Below, piece after piece: positions 44,469 to 51,870 of a stretch of DNA of 64,000 nucleotides; the first letter of the stretch is position 1, and each line of letters opens with the position of its first letter. Where the stretch lies: positions 2,790,001 to 2,854,000 of the forward strand of contig OZ257155.1 in assembly GCA_965279355.1 (NCBI GenBank). Direction: 5' to 3'. This DNA comes from G965279355 sp965279355 (lineage in GTDB: Bacteria; Pseudomonadota; Alphaproteobacteria; CACIAM-22H2). The position numbers and the translations under genes were made by a program. Below the pieces are notes generated by a model. The model saw nothing but the letters and a program-made list of their open reading frames with translations. It had not been told where the DNA came from and did not search any database.

Positions 44469-44975
44469 TCAACGGTCGGGCAAGGCCCTGACAAAAGCGC
44501 TGAGCTCGTACCAGGGCGTCTCGGTCCAGAAGCTGCCGGCACGTCCCGAGGTCGACGGCAGGACAAAGGTTGCGGTGTCGCCGATCCGGACCTCCTGCAG
44601 TCCATAGTCGACCTTGCGGTCGAAGAACACCGACGCCGAGCGCTTGCCGACGAAGGCCAGCACACGCGGTTTGTACTTTCGCACCTTGCGCAAAACCGCC
44701 TTCGCATCGTCGCCGGCACCGGACAGCGCATCGTCCTGGCCATATTCGGTCTTGCACATGTCAGTGAGACCAAGCCCGAACTCGAGTACCCGCAGATAGT
44801 CGGGCGGCTGCAGCAGCACCGGCGTCAGCCCGCTTTTGGCAAGGATCGGCCAGAACTTGTTTCCCGGTTTCGCGTAATAGGCGCGCGCCATGGCGGATAC
44901 GGCGCCGGCCGCGCTGCCGCAGAACAAAATCTTCAGATTGGGACCGAGAACGTCCGGCAGGACGTGCTTCGGCAT
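44469..44975 (-). CDS. mug: MUG-type mismatch-specific uracil/thymine DNA glycosylase homolog
   Basis: 168 residues, usual size. Motif 1 is LFCGSAAGAVSAMARAYYAKPGNKFWPIL (about 17-45): the GNKFW part is canonical, but the catalytic Asn of the GINPG motif is absent (GSAAG). The second motif, NPSG in E. coli, reads LPSTSGRAG. It starts one base after the dnaJ stop and is probably translated with it. The fold call is fair, but the missing Asn makes the glycosylase activity uncertain. Confidence 0.8.
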   Translation of the reverse strand: MPKHVLPDVLGPNLKILFCGSAAGAVSAMARAYYAKPGNKFWPILAKSGLTPVLLQPPDYLRVLEFGLGLTDMCKTEYGQDDALSGAGDDAKAVLRKVRKYKPRVLAFVGKRSASVFFDRKVDYGLQEVRIGDTATFVLPSTSGRAGSFWTETPWYELSAFVRALPDR

Positions 44976-44976
44976 G

Positions 44977-46125
44977 TCAGTCGCGCAGATCCTCCCACAG
45001 CTCCTTCACCCGGGTGAAGAAGCTGGAGGATTCCGGGCTGGTATGGCCGGGGCTGCCGGCTTTTTCGAACTGCTTGAGCAGGTCTTCCTGTTCCTTGGTC
45101 AGGTTCACCGGCGTTTCCACCGTGGCCTCGATGAACATGTCGCCACGCTTGTTTTCGCGCAGCACCGTCATGCCTTTGTTCTTGAGCCGGAACTGGTTGC
45201 CGCTCTGGGTTCCGGCGGGAACGTTGACCTTGGCGCGGCCGCCATCGACGGTCGGGACTTCGATCGAGCCGCCGAGCGCGGCCGTCGTCATTGGGATCGG
45301 CACGCGGCAATGAATGTCGGCGCCGTCGCGCTGGAAATAGCGATGCGGCTTCAGGGTCAGGAAAATGTAGAGGTCGCCCGGCGGTGTGCCGCGCGGGCCC
45401 GCTTCGCCTTCGCCGGCAAGACGGATACGCGTGCCGTCTTCGACGCCGGCGGGAATATTGACGTTGAGATTGCGCTCGCGACGCACACGGCCCTGGCCGC
45501 GGCAGGCCTTGCAGGGATTCTCGATAACCGCGCCCTGTCCACCACAGGTCGGGCAGGACCGCTCGACCGTGAAGAAACCCTGCTGGGTGCGCACCTTGCC
45601 GTGACCGCGACAGGTCTGGCAGCTGACGGGTTTCGATCCGGCTTCGGCGCCGGTGCCGGTGCAGGCTTCGCACAGCACCGCGGTCCCGACACGAATCTGC
45701 GCTTCCTTGCCGTGATAGGCCTCGTCCAGCGTGATCTCGAGATTGTAACGAAGGTCGGAGCCATGCGCGGCGGCACGACCGCCGCCACCGGCGCGGCGTC
45801 CGCCCATGAACTCGCCGAACATCTCGTCGAAAATATCGGCGAACCCGCCCATGCCAAAGCCGAACTCGGCGCCCTGGCCGCCGCGACCGCCGCCGCCGTT
45901 CTCGAACGCGGCATGGCCATAACGGTCGTAAGCCGCGCGCTTCTGCTCGTCGCGCAGCACGTCATATGCTTCGTTGATTTCCTTGAACTTGCTTTCGGCC
46001 GTCTTGTCGCCCGGGTTGCGGTCCGGGTGAAGCTGGAGGGCCAGCTTCCGGAAGGCTTTCTTGATGTCGTCAGGGGCTGCGTTGCGCGCAACGCCCAGCG
46101 CTTCGTAGTAGTCCTGTTTCGCCAT
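44977..46125 (-). CDS. dnaJ: Chaperone protein DnaJ
   Basis: Co-chaperone stimulating DnaK ATPase. 382 residues: J domain with the HPD motif (LHPDRNPG, about 33-40), Gly-rich linker (GGGGRGGQG), and four zinc-binding repeats CEACTGTG, CQTCRGHG, CPTCGGQG and CKACRGQG, then the substrate-binding beta domains. It is second in the dnaK operon, 63 bases after dnaK, with a strong hairpin in between. Confidence 0.98.
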   Translation of the reverse strand: MAKQDYYEALGVARNAAPDDIKKAFRKLALQLHPDRNPGDKTAESKFKEINEAYDVLRDEQKRAAYDRYGHAAFENGGGGRGGQGAEFGFGMGGFADIFDEMFGEFMGGRRAGGGGRAAAHGSDLRYNLEITLDEAYHGKEAQIRVGTAVLCEACTGTGAEAGSKPVSCQTCRGHGKVRTQQGFFTVERSCPTCGGQGAVIENPCKACRGQGRVRRERNLNVNIPAGVEDGTRIRLAGEGEAGPRGTPPGDLYIFLTLKPHRYFQRDGADIHCRVPIPMTTAALGGSIEVPTVDGGRAKVNVPAGTQSGNQFRLKNKGMTVLRENKRGDMFIEATVETPVNLTKEQEDLLKQFEKAGSPGHTSPESSSFFTRVKELWEDLRD

Positions 46126-46149
46126 CCAGAAATGCGACCCCTAAGATCA

Positions 46150-46182
46150 GCGCCGGCCGGTTAATGGAAAACCGGCCGGCGC
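46150..46182 (-). promoter_or_regulatory. Perfect 13-base stem-loop in the dnaK-dnaJ gap
   Basis: GCGCCGGCCGGTT (46150-46162) pairs fully with AACCGGCCGGCGC (46170-46182), 7-base loop. No T-run follows on the minus strand, so it is more likely an mRNA processing or stabilising stem than a terminator. Confidence 0.7.
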
Positions 46183-46188
46183 GACCTG

Positions 46189-48138
46189 TCATGCCCGTTT
46201 ATTCTTCTTCTCGTCAACTTCCTCGAAGTCGGCGTCGACGACTTTGTCCTTGCCACCCGGGGCACCCTGGTCGGCGGAGCCACCGGCGTCACCACCAACG
46301 TCCGGACCCGGACCGCCCGCGGCGCCGCTTTCGGACGACGCCTTGTACATGGCTTCACCCAGTTTCATCGACGACTGCACCAGGGCTTCCGTCTTGGCCC
46401 GGATCGCCTCGGCATCCTCGCCGTTCAATGCTTCCTTCAGAGCGGCGATATCGGACTCGATCTTCGACTTTTCAGCCGCGCCGATCTTGTCGCCGTATTC
46501 CTTGATATTCCGTTCAGCCGTGTGGACCAGACCGTCGGCATGGTTCTTCGCCTCGATGAGCTCGCGGCGCTTCTTGTCGTCTTCCGCATGCTCCTCGGCA
46601 TCCTTGACCATCTTCTTGATGTCGGTTTCGGACAGGCCGCCCGACGCCTGGATGCGGATCTGCTGTTCCTTGCCGGTGCCTTTGTCTTTCGCCGACACCT
46701 GCACGATACCGTTGGCGTCAATGTCGAACGTAACTTCGACCTGCGGCACGCCGCGCGGTGCCGGCGGAATACCGACGAGATCGAACTGTCCCAGCATCTT
46801 GTTGTCGGAGGCCATCTCGCGCTCGCCCTGGAAGACGCGGATGGTCACCGCGCTCTGACTGTCCTCGGCTGTCGAGAAGGTCTGGCTCTTGCGAGTCGGG
46901 ATGGTCGTGTTGCGGTCGATCAGGCGGGTGAACACGCCACCCAGCGTCTCGATGCCGAGCGACAGCGGCGTCACATCGAGCAGCAGCACGTCCTTGACGT
47001 CGCCCTTGAGCACGCCGGCCTGGATCGCGGCGCCCACGGCCACGACTTCATCCGGGTTCACGCCGCGGTGCGGCTCGCGCCCGAAGAACTGCTTCACCGT
47101 CTCGATGACCTTGGGCATGCGGGTCATGCCGCCGACCATCACCACTTCGTCGACTTCCGATGCCTTCAGGCCGGCATCCTTCAGCGCGGCGCGGCAAGGA
47201 TCGACCGTCCGCTGGATCAGCGTATCGACCAGACTCTCCAGCTTCGCACGGGTGAGCTTGATGTTGAGATGCTTGGGACCGCTGGCATCCGCCGTGATGA
47301 ACGGCAGATTCACTTCGGTCTGCATCGACGACGACAGCTCGATCTTCGCCTTCTCAGCCGCCTCTTTGAGGCGCTGGAGGGCCAGACGATCGCTGCGCAG
47401 GTCGATGCCCTGTTCCTTTTTGAACTCGGCCGCGAGGTAGTCGATGATCTCCTTGTCGAAGTCTTCACCGCCGAGGAACGTGTCGCCGTTCGTCGACTTC
47501 ACCTCGAACACGCCGTCGCCGATTTCGAGGGTCGATACGTCGAACGTACCGCCGCCCAGATCGTAGACCGAGATCATGCCGGTCTTTTTCTTCTCAAGGC
47601 CGTAGGCAAGAGCGGCCGCGGTCGGCTCGTTGATGATGCGCAGGACTTCGAGACCGGCAATGCGGCCCGCATCCTTGGTTGCCTGACGCTGCGAGTCATT
47701 GAAGTACGCGGGAACCGTGATGACGGCCTGCGTCACTTTCTCGCCGAGATAGGCTTCGGCGGTTTCTTTCATCTTCTGCAGAATGAAGGCCGAGATCTGC
47801 GAGGGGCTATAGCGCTTGCCCTGGGCTTCGACCCAGGCATCGCCGTTCTCGGATTTGACGATGTTGTAGGGAACCAGGCCCATATCCTTAGAGACCATCG
47901 GATCTTCGAAGCGGCGGCCGATCAGGCGCTTCACCGCGAAGATCGTGTTGCTCGGATTGGTGACGGCCTGACGCTTGGCCGCCTGACCGACGAGGCGCTC
48001 GCCGCTATCCGTGAACGCGACGTAGGACGGCGTGGTGTTGGCGCCTTCCGAATTGGGAATGACCTTGGGCGTCGAGCCTTCCATGACGGCGACGCACGAA
48101 TTGGTCGTACCGAGGTCGATACCGATAACCTTGCTCAT
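46189..48138 (-). CDS. dnaK: Molecular chaperone DnaK (Hsp70)
   Basis: 649 residues. ATPase domain opens VIGIDLGTTNSCVAVMEG, with VYDLGGGTFDVSTLEI and VGGMTRMPKVIETV. The substrate domain begins after the linker VLLLDVTPLSLGIETLGG. The disordered tail ends DADFEEVDEKKNKRA. ATG 48138 is preceded by AGAGAGG. It is first gene of a minus-strand run with dnaJ, the MUG homolog and a methyltransferase. Confidence 0.98.
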   Translation of the reverse strand: MSKVIGIDLGTTNSCVAVMEGSTPKVIPNSEGANTTPSYVAFTDSGERLVGQAAKRQAVTNPSNTIFAVKRLIGRRFEDPMVSKDMGLVPYNIVKSENGDAWVEAQGKRYSPSQISAFILQKMKETAEAYLGEKVTQAVITVPAYFNDSQRQATKDAGRIAGLEVLRIINEPTAAALAYGLEKKKTGMISVYDLGGGTFDVSTLEIGDGVFEVKSTNGDTFLGGEDFDKEIIDYLAAEFKKEQGIDLRSDRLALQRLKEAAEKAKIELSSSMQTEVNLPFITADASGPKHLNIKLTRAKLESLVDTLIQRTVDPCRAALKDAGLKASEVDEVVMVGGMTRMPKVIETVKQFFGREPHRGVNPDEVVAVGAAIQAGVLKGDVKDVLLLDVTPLSLGIETLGGVFTRLIDRNTTIPTRKSQTFSTAEDSQSAVTIRVFQGEREMASDNKMLGQFDLVGIPPAPRGVPQVEVTFDIDANGIVQVSAKDKGTGKEQQIRIQASGGLSETDIKKMVKDAEEHAEDDKKRRELIEAKNHADGLVHTAERNIKEYGDKIGAAEKSKIESDIAALKEALNGEDAEAIRAKTEALVQSSMKLGEAMYKASSESGAAGGPGPDVGGDAGGSADQGAPGGKDKVVDADFEEVDEKKNKRA

Positions 48139-48238
48139 GACAAACCTCTCTTAAGCGGCAGGCCATAGGGCGGCCCCAAAATGGGCCCCGCCCAGACCCC
48201 CAGTTGCTCCACACGGGCTGTGGGGACATTCAGTCCGG

Positions 48239-48267
48239 TATATAGGCAGGGAATTAAGAGGCCGCAA
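48239..48267 (-). promoter_or_regulatory. Candidate dnaK promoter
   Basis: Minus strand: TTGCGG (48267-48262), 17 bases, TATATA (48244-48239), 100 bases upstream of the dnaK start. The -10 context CCTATATA also fits alphaproteobacterial heat-shock sigma32 promoters, so either sigma factor is possible. No CIRCE element is seen. Confidence 0.5.
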
Positions 48268-48395
48268 CGGGCCATCCCTCGGAAATATCGGGTTTCTGTG
48301 CCATCGCGCAGCCGGTCTGTGCGGTCGCGCACAGAGCCGCCGAAGGGCAGCGTTTACAGGAGATCGACTCCGCGCGATAGAACCACGCTGGCGAC

Positions 48396-48443
48396 CCCTG
48401 CGAATTCTTGGCCCGCCCAGAATTCGCAGTAGAATTCGCAGGG
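48396..48443. repeat. Inverted plus direct repeat of CTGCGAATTCT
   Basis: CCCTGCGAATTCT (48396-48408) is followed by its 11-base complement AGAATTCGCAG (48419-48429) and then by AGAATTCGCAGGG (48431-48443). The first arm can pair with either of the other two, giving alternative hairpins of 11 or 13 pairs. Confidence 0.7.
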
Positions 48444-48726
48444 AGATTTATGGATCACGGTGAGACGGATCGCTTGCCGGGGCCTTTGTGAATGACCATC
48501 TTATGGATGTCAGGGAAGTAGTCGCGCTGGACGGGAATGTTTCTCAGACAAATTGGCGTAAAAATGTTAACCATTAACGATAAAAGATTGAGCCAATTAC
48601 ATTGTTCTAAGTGGTTAACGGCTTTGAAGCCTCGCCGTTTGCTTGACAGTGACGTAGCCCGGGGTTTTGATTATATTACAGGGTAGAAGTGCCCAGTGTT
48701 TCTCTCCGTAGAATACGGTTTTTGAG

Positions 48727-49140
48727 ATGAATTCGGTCAAAGTAGCACCTATTGGAGGATCGCCGCCGGCAGCGCCGGTGGTACATGCCTCCCCCGGAGC
48801 GTCAGCCGTCGGCGCCGCGATTGCGGAGCAGGCTGCGTCGCACGCTGCGCGCGCGCGTGCCGAACAGACTGCTGCAGCGCAGGCACAGCAGAGGGCCGCC
48901 AAGCAGGCCGCTGCCGCCGCTGCGGCGCAAGCTGCACCGCCTGCAGCTGTTTACGAGCCCCGCTTCGATCGCAAGGTCGGCTTCCTGCCGGGGACGCAGC
49001 AGGTCTATATCGACCTCGTCGGCGTCGAAAATCAGAAGATGAGCTATCGGATTTACGGCCCTCGTCCGGGCGTGCTGCCAACCCCCGCGCCGCAGCCTCC
49101 AGCCTCTGTGGGTGGCGGTAAGGTCGACACGACGGCCTGA
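48727..49140 (+). CDS. Hypothetical Ala-rich protein
   Basis: 137 residues. Residues 1-72 are Ala/Gln-rich, probably helical or disordered. A short conserved-looking core follows (YEPRFDRKVGFLPGTQQVYIDLVGV then QKMSYRIYGPRPG, about 75-115), then a Pro-rich tail ending GGGKVDTTA. Only the core could be folded; its spacing is loosely like FlaG-type proteins, but I do not claim that. The last 21 bases almost repeat the end of grpE on the other strand. ATG 48727. Confidence 0.6.
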   Translation: MNSVKVAPIGGSPPAAPVVHASPGASAVGAAIAEQAASHAARARAEQTAAAQAQQRAAKQAAAAAAAQAAPPAAVYEPRFDRKVGFLPGTQQVYIDLVGVENQKMSYRIYGPRPGVLPTPAPQPPASVGGGKVDTTA

Positions 49141-49245
49141 TCGCGAACGCCGCGTTCGGAGATGTGCCGGCCGTTGGCCAGTTTTTTTATGTCAGGAGAC
49201 TCGCTCAGGTCACCGCTTAGGCCGTCAGGCCGAAGTGTCGACCTT
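49120..49245. repeat. Inverted repeat linking the 3' ends of two convergent genes
   Basis: The final 21 coding bases including the stop of the Ala-rich gene (49120-49140) match the final 21 of grpE on the minus strand (49225-49245) at 19 positions. Both encode KVDT-x-A-stop. The 84 bases between would form the loop of a large hairpin in either transcript. Confidence 0.85.
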
Positions 49246-49791
49246 GCCGGCACCGGTCGCCACCGCGACCATCGCCGGACGCAGCAGACGGCCGTGGATC
49301 GTGTAGCCGGACTGCAGCACCTGAACCACCGTATTGGCGGCCTTGCCCGGAACGTCGACCTGCATCACCGCCTGATGGAAGTTGTGATCGAAGGGCTGAT
49401 CCAGCGGATCGACGCGCTTGATCTGAAACTTGTCGAGCGCCTGCAGCAGTTCGCGCTCCGTCAGCTCGACGCCGGTCGCAAACTGGTTGAGCCGCTCGTC
49501 GGCCGCGCGCATATCCGCGGAAATGGTGTCCAGCGCGCGCCGCAGATTGTCGGCGACGGGCAGCATGTCGCGGGCGAAATTGGTCACCGCGTATTTGTTG
49601 TTGTCCTCGATCTCGCGCTGGGAGCGGCGACGGATGTTTTCCGCCTCGGCCAGTGCGCGTAGCGTCTGATCCTTCATCCTGGCGACATCGTTCTCGAGTT
49701 CGGCGATGCGCGCCATCGGATCGGCGTCGTTTGCCGGGGACGGCGGGGCATTCGGATCGCTGGGCGGCATTTCAGGCGTGTCTTGTGTCAT
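49225..49791 (-). CDS. grpE: Nucleotide exchange factor GrpE
   Basis: Releases ADP from DnaK. 188 residues: acidic N-terminal tail (1-27), long helix (about 28-95; RIAELENDVARMKDQTLRALAEAENIRRRSQRE), and C-terminal beta domain with the family signature VVQVLQSGYTIHGRLLRPAMV. It ends GAGKVDTSA. It lies 76 bases after hrcA and reads the same way. Confidence 0.97.
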   Translation of the reverse strand: MTQDTPEMPPSDPNAPPSPANDADPMARIAELENDVARMKDQTLRALAEAENIRRRSQREIEDNNKYAVTNFARDMLPVADNLRRALDTISADMRAADERLNQFATGVELTERELLQALDKFQIKRVDPLDQPFDHNFHQAVMQVDVPGKAANTVVQVLQSGYTIHGRLLRPAMVAVATGAGKVDTSA

Positions 49792-49867
49792 CGCATTCGC
49801 TCTTATCGTTCGCGCTCAATCGTTGGAAGCGCGTCCGGGCTGAAGCCGGACGCAATAAAGATCGCGA

Positions 49868-50965
49868 TCACCCGATGAGTCGGGCAATCACCTTGGCGGT
49901 GTAGTCGACCATCGGAATGACCCGCGCATAATTCATATGCGTGGGGCCGATGACGCCGATCGCACCGACGACCTGCTCCTTGGCATTCAGATAGGGAGCA
50001 ATGATCGTGGAACAACCACCGAGGCCGAACAGCTCGTTTTCCGCCCCAATGAAAATCTGCACGCCGGTGCCGACCTGGGCTGCATCCAGCATCTTCAGCA
50101 TGGTTTCCTTGGTCTCCAGCGAGGAGAACAGCATCCGGATGCGCTCGAGATCCTCGATCGCCGTGATGTCGTCGAGCAGCCGCGACTGCCCGCGCACGAT
50201 GAGATAGCGGTCCTCAGCCCGGTCACCGCCGGCCGGCGTGGCCAGTCCGGCCTCGACGACTTTCTTGGAGAGGGCGTCCAGCTCGGCCCGGTTGGCTTCG
50301 AGTTCCTCCAGGATATCGCCGCGGGCTTCGCCCAGCGTGCGGCCCATCAGCCGTGCATTCAGGTAATTGCCGGCGCGCACCAGCTCGGCCGGTGTCAGGC
50401 CCAGCGGCACTTCGACCACGCGATTTTCGACCAGCCCGGTCTCCGTCACCATCACGACCAGCGCGCGGCCCGGGCCGAGATTGACGAACTCGACATGCTT
50501 CAGCGCCCCTTCGGTCGTCGGCGCGGTCACCAGCCCGGCGCAATGCGACAGGCCGGACAGCAGCTGCGTTGCCTGTTCCAGGGCCTGCGGCACGCTTTTG
50601 CCGGCGGCAGCGCATTGCGCATCGATCTGCTCGCGCTCGGTTCCGGTGAGCCGGCCGACTTCCAGAAGGCCGTTCACGAACATCCTGAGGCCAAGATCGG
50701 TCGGCAACCGTCCGGCCGAAGTATGCGGCGCATAGAGCAGGCCGGCATCCTGCAGGTCAGCCATGACATTGCGGATGGTCGCCGGCGACAGGTTAGCGCC
50801 CAGCTTGCGCGACAGGGTCCGGGAGCCGACCGGCTCCCCGGTTTCGACGTAAGCCTCCACGATATGGCGGAATACCTCTCGGCTACGCTCATTCAGCGCT
50901 GCCAGGACCGGCGATTTGCCGGGAAGGGCCAAGGCGTCGTTCAGCAAGGGCTTGACCATATTCAT
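49868..50965 (-). CDS. hrcA: Heat-inducible transcription repressor HrcA
   Basis: Repressor that binds CIRCE operators. 365 residues from ATG 50965 (ATG 50959 is also possible); an upstream extension to 51121 is unlikely. Winged-helix DNA-binding domain: NERSREVFRHIVEAYVETGEPVGSRTLSRKLG, followed by LSPATIRNVMADLQDAGLL and HTSAGRLPTD. The C-terminal GAF-like part ends IGVIGPTHMNYARVIPMVDY. No CIRCE element (TTAGCACTC-N9-GAGTGCTAA) was found in the window, so its targets are probably elsewhere. Confidence 0.96.
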   Translation of the reverse strand: MNMVKPLLNDALALPGKSPVLAALNERSREVFRHIVEAYVETGEPVGSRTLSRKLGANLSPATIRNVMADLQDAGLLYAPHTSAGRLPTDLGLRMFVNGLLEVGRLTGTEREQIDAQCAAAGKSVPQALEQATQLLSGLSHCAGLVTAPTTEGALKHVEFVNLGPGRALVVMVTETGLVENRVVEVPLGLTPAELVRAGNYLNARLMGRTLGEARGDILEELEANRAELDALSKKVVEAGLATPAGGDRAEDRYLIVRGQSRLLDDITAIEDLERIRMLFSSLETKETMLKMLDAAQVGTGVQIFIGAENELFGLGGCSTIIAPYLNAKEQVVGAIGVIGPTHMNYARVIPMVDYTAKVIARLIG

Positions 50966-51135
50966 TAAATGAAATGTAGGGACGCCATCCGATAGCGTCA
51001 ATCCAATGCCGCAAACTCCTCCCGGCGGAATGGCCCTACACTGGACGGGCCCGGACCCGCTTGTTAGGGTCCGCCCCGCTTTTCCGGCCCCTCGGGCGGC
51101 GCCGGCCACCCACGTCACCACCGAATGGAAATCTC

Positions 51136-51861
51136 ATGCGTCCCTCCGGCCGCGCCGTCGATGCGCTTCGCCAAGTCACTCTCGAACCCGGCGTGGCGAA
51201 ATACGCCGAGGGCTCGTGCCTTGCCAAGTTCGGCGACACCCACGTCCTGTGCGCCGCGACGATTGAAGAAAAAGTGCCGCCCTTCCTGCGCAACAGCGGA
51301 TCCGGCTGGGTGACCGCGGAGTACGGCATGCTGCCGCGCTCCACCCACACCCGCACCGATCGCGAAGCCGCGCGCGGCAAGCAGAGCGGCCGAACGCAGG
51401 AGATCCAGCGCCTGATTGGCCGCAGCCTGCGCACCGTCACCGACCTCAAGGCGCTGGGCGAGCGTCAGGTGCGGATCGACTGCGACGTGCTGCAGGCCGA
51501 TGGCGGCACCCGCACCGCTGCCATCACCGGCAGTTTCGTTGCCCTGCATCTGGCCATGCGCCGGCTGGTGAAGGACGGCAAGCTGACCAGGATTCCGCTG
51601 ACCGATCACGTCGCGGCGATTTCCTGCGGCATCTATCAGGGCAATCCGGTGCTCGACCTCGACTACATCGAAGATTCGAACGCCGATGCCGATGCCAATT
51701 TCGTGCTGACCGGCGGCGGAAAGATCATCGAGGTCCAGGGCACCGCCGAACGCGTTGCCTTCGCCGAATCTGAGCTGCTCCAGTTGCTGGGCCTCGCGCG
51801 CAAGGGAATCACCGAGCTCGTCGAGCTGCAGAAGAACGCCCTCGAGACCGCGACCGCCTGA
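51136..51861 (+). CDS. rph: Ribonuclease PH
   Basis: Phosphorolytic 3' exonuclease trimming tRNA ends. 241 residues from ATG 51136 (MRPSGRAVDALRQVTLEPG). Seen are FGDTHVLCAATIEEKVPPF, EYGMLPRSTHTRTDREAARGKQSGRTQEIQRLIGRSLR and CDVLQADGGTRTAAITG, all standard. It diverges from hrcA. The next gene in many alphaproteobacteria is rdgB; here a membrane protein gene lies between. Confidence 0.97.
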   Translation: MRPSGRAVDALRQVTLEPGVAKYAEGSCLAKFGDTHVLCAATIEEKVPPFLRNSGSGWVTAEYGMLPRSTHTRTDREAARGKQSGRTQEIQRLIGRSLRTVTDLKALGERQVRIDCDVLQADGGTRTAAITGSFVALHLAMRRLVKDGKLTRIPLTDHVAAISCGIYQGNPVLDLDYIEDSNADADANFVLTGGGKIIEVQGTAERVAFAESELLQLLGLARKGITELVELQKNALETATA

Positions 51862-51870
51862 AGACTGGGG

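Larger units (their letters stand above)
48139..48726. other. 588-base intergenic region between dnaK and the Ala-rich gene
   Basis: No gene is supported. It holds the dnaK promoter region (48239-48267), a triple EcoRI-containing repeat (48396-48443), and an AT-rich stretch from about 48540 to 48680 with TTAACCATTAACG and TTGACA (48643) but no well-spaced -10. It is the largest gene-free stretch of the window. Confidence 0.6.

Noticed and set aside
44890..46164. Plus-strand open frame of 424 codons
   Set aside because: Antisense of dnaJ; Ala/His/Gly-rich with no domain.
46522..48168. Plus-strand open frame of 548 codons
   Set aside because: Antisense of dnaK; a composition typical of high-GC shadow frames.
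48643..48677. TTGACA with TATATT as promoter of the Ala-rich gene
   Set aside because: The spacing is 23 bases, too long for a sigma70 promoter; no better -10 is seen at 16-18 bases.
50966..51135. Possible CIRCE operator between hrcA and rph
   Set aside because: No TTAGCACTC-like half-site pair with 9-base spacing could be found.
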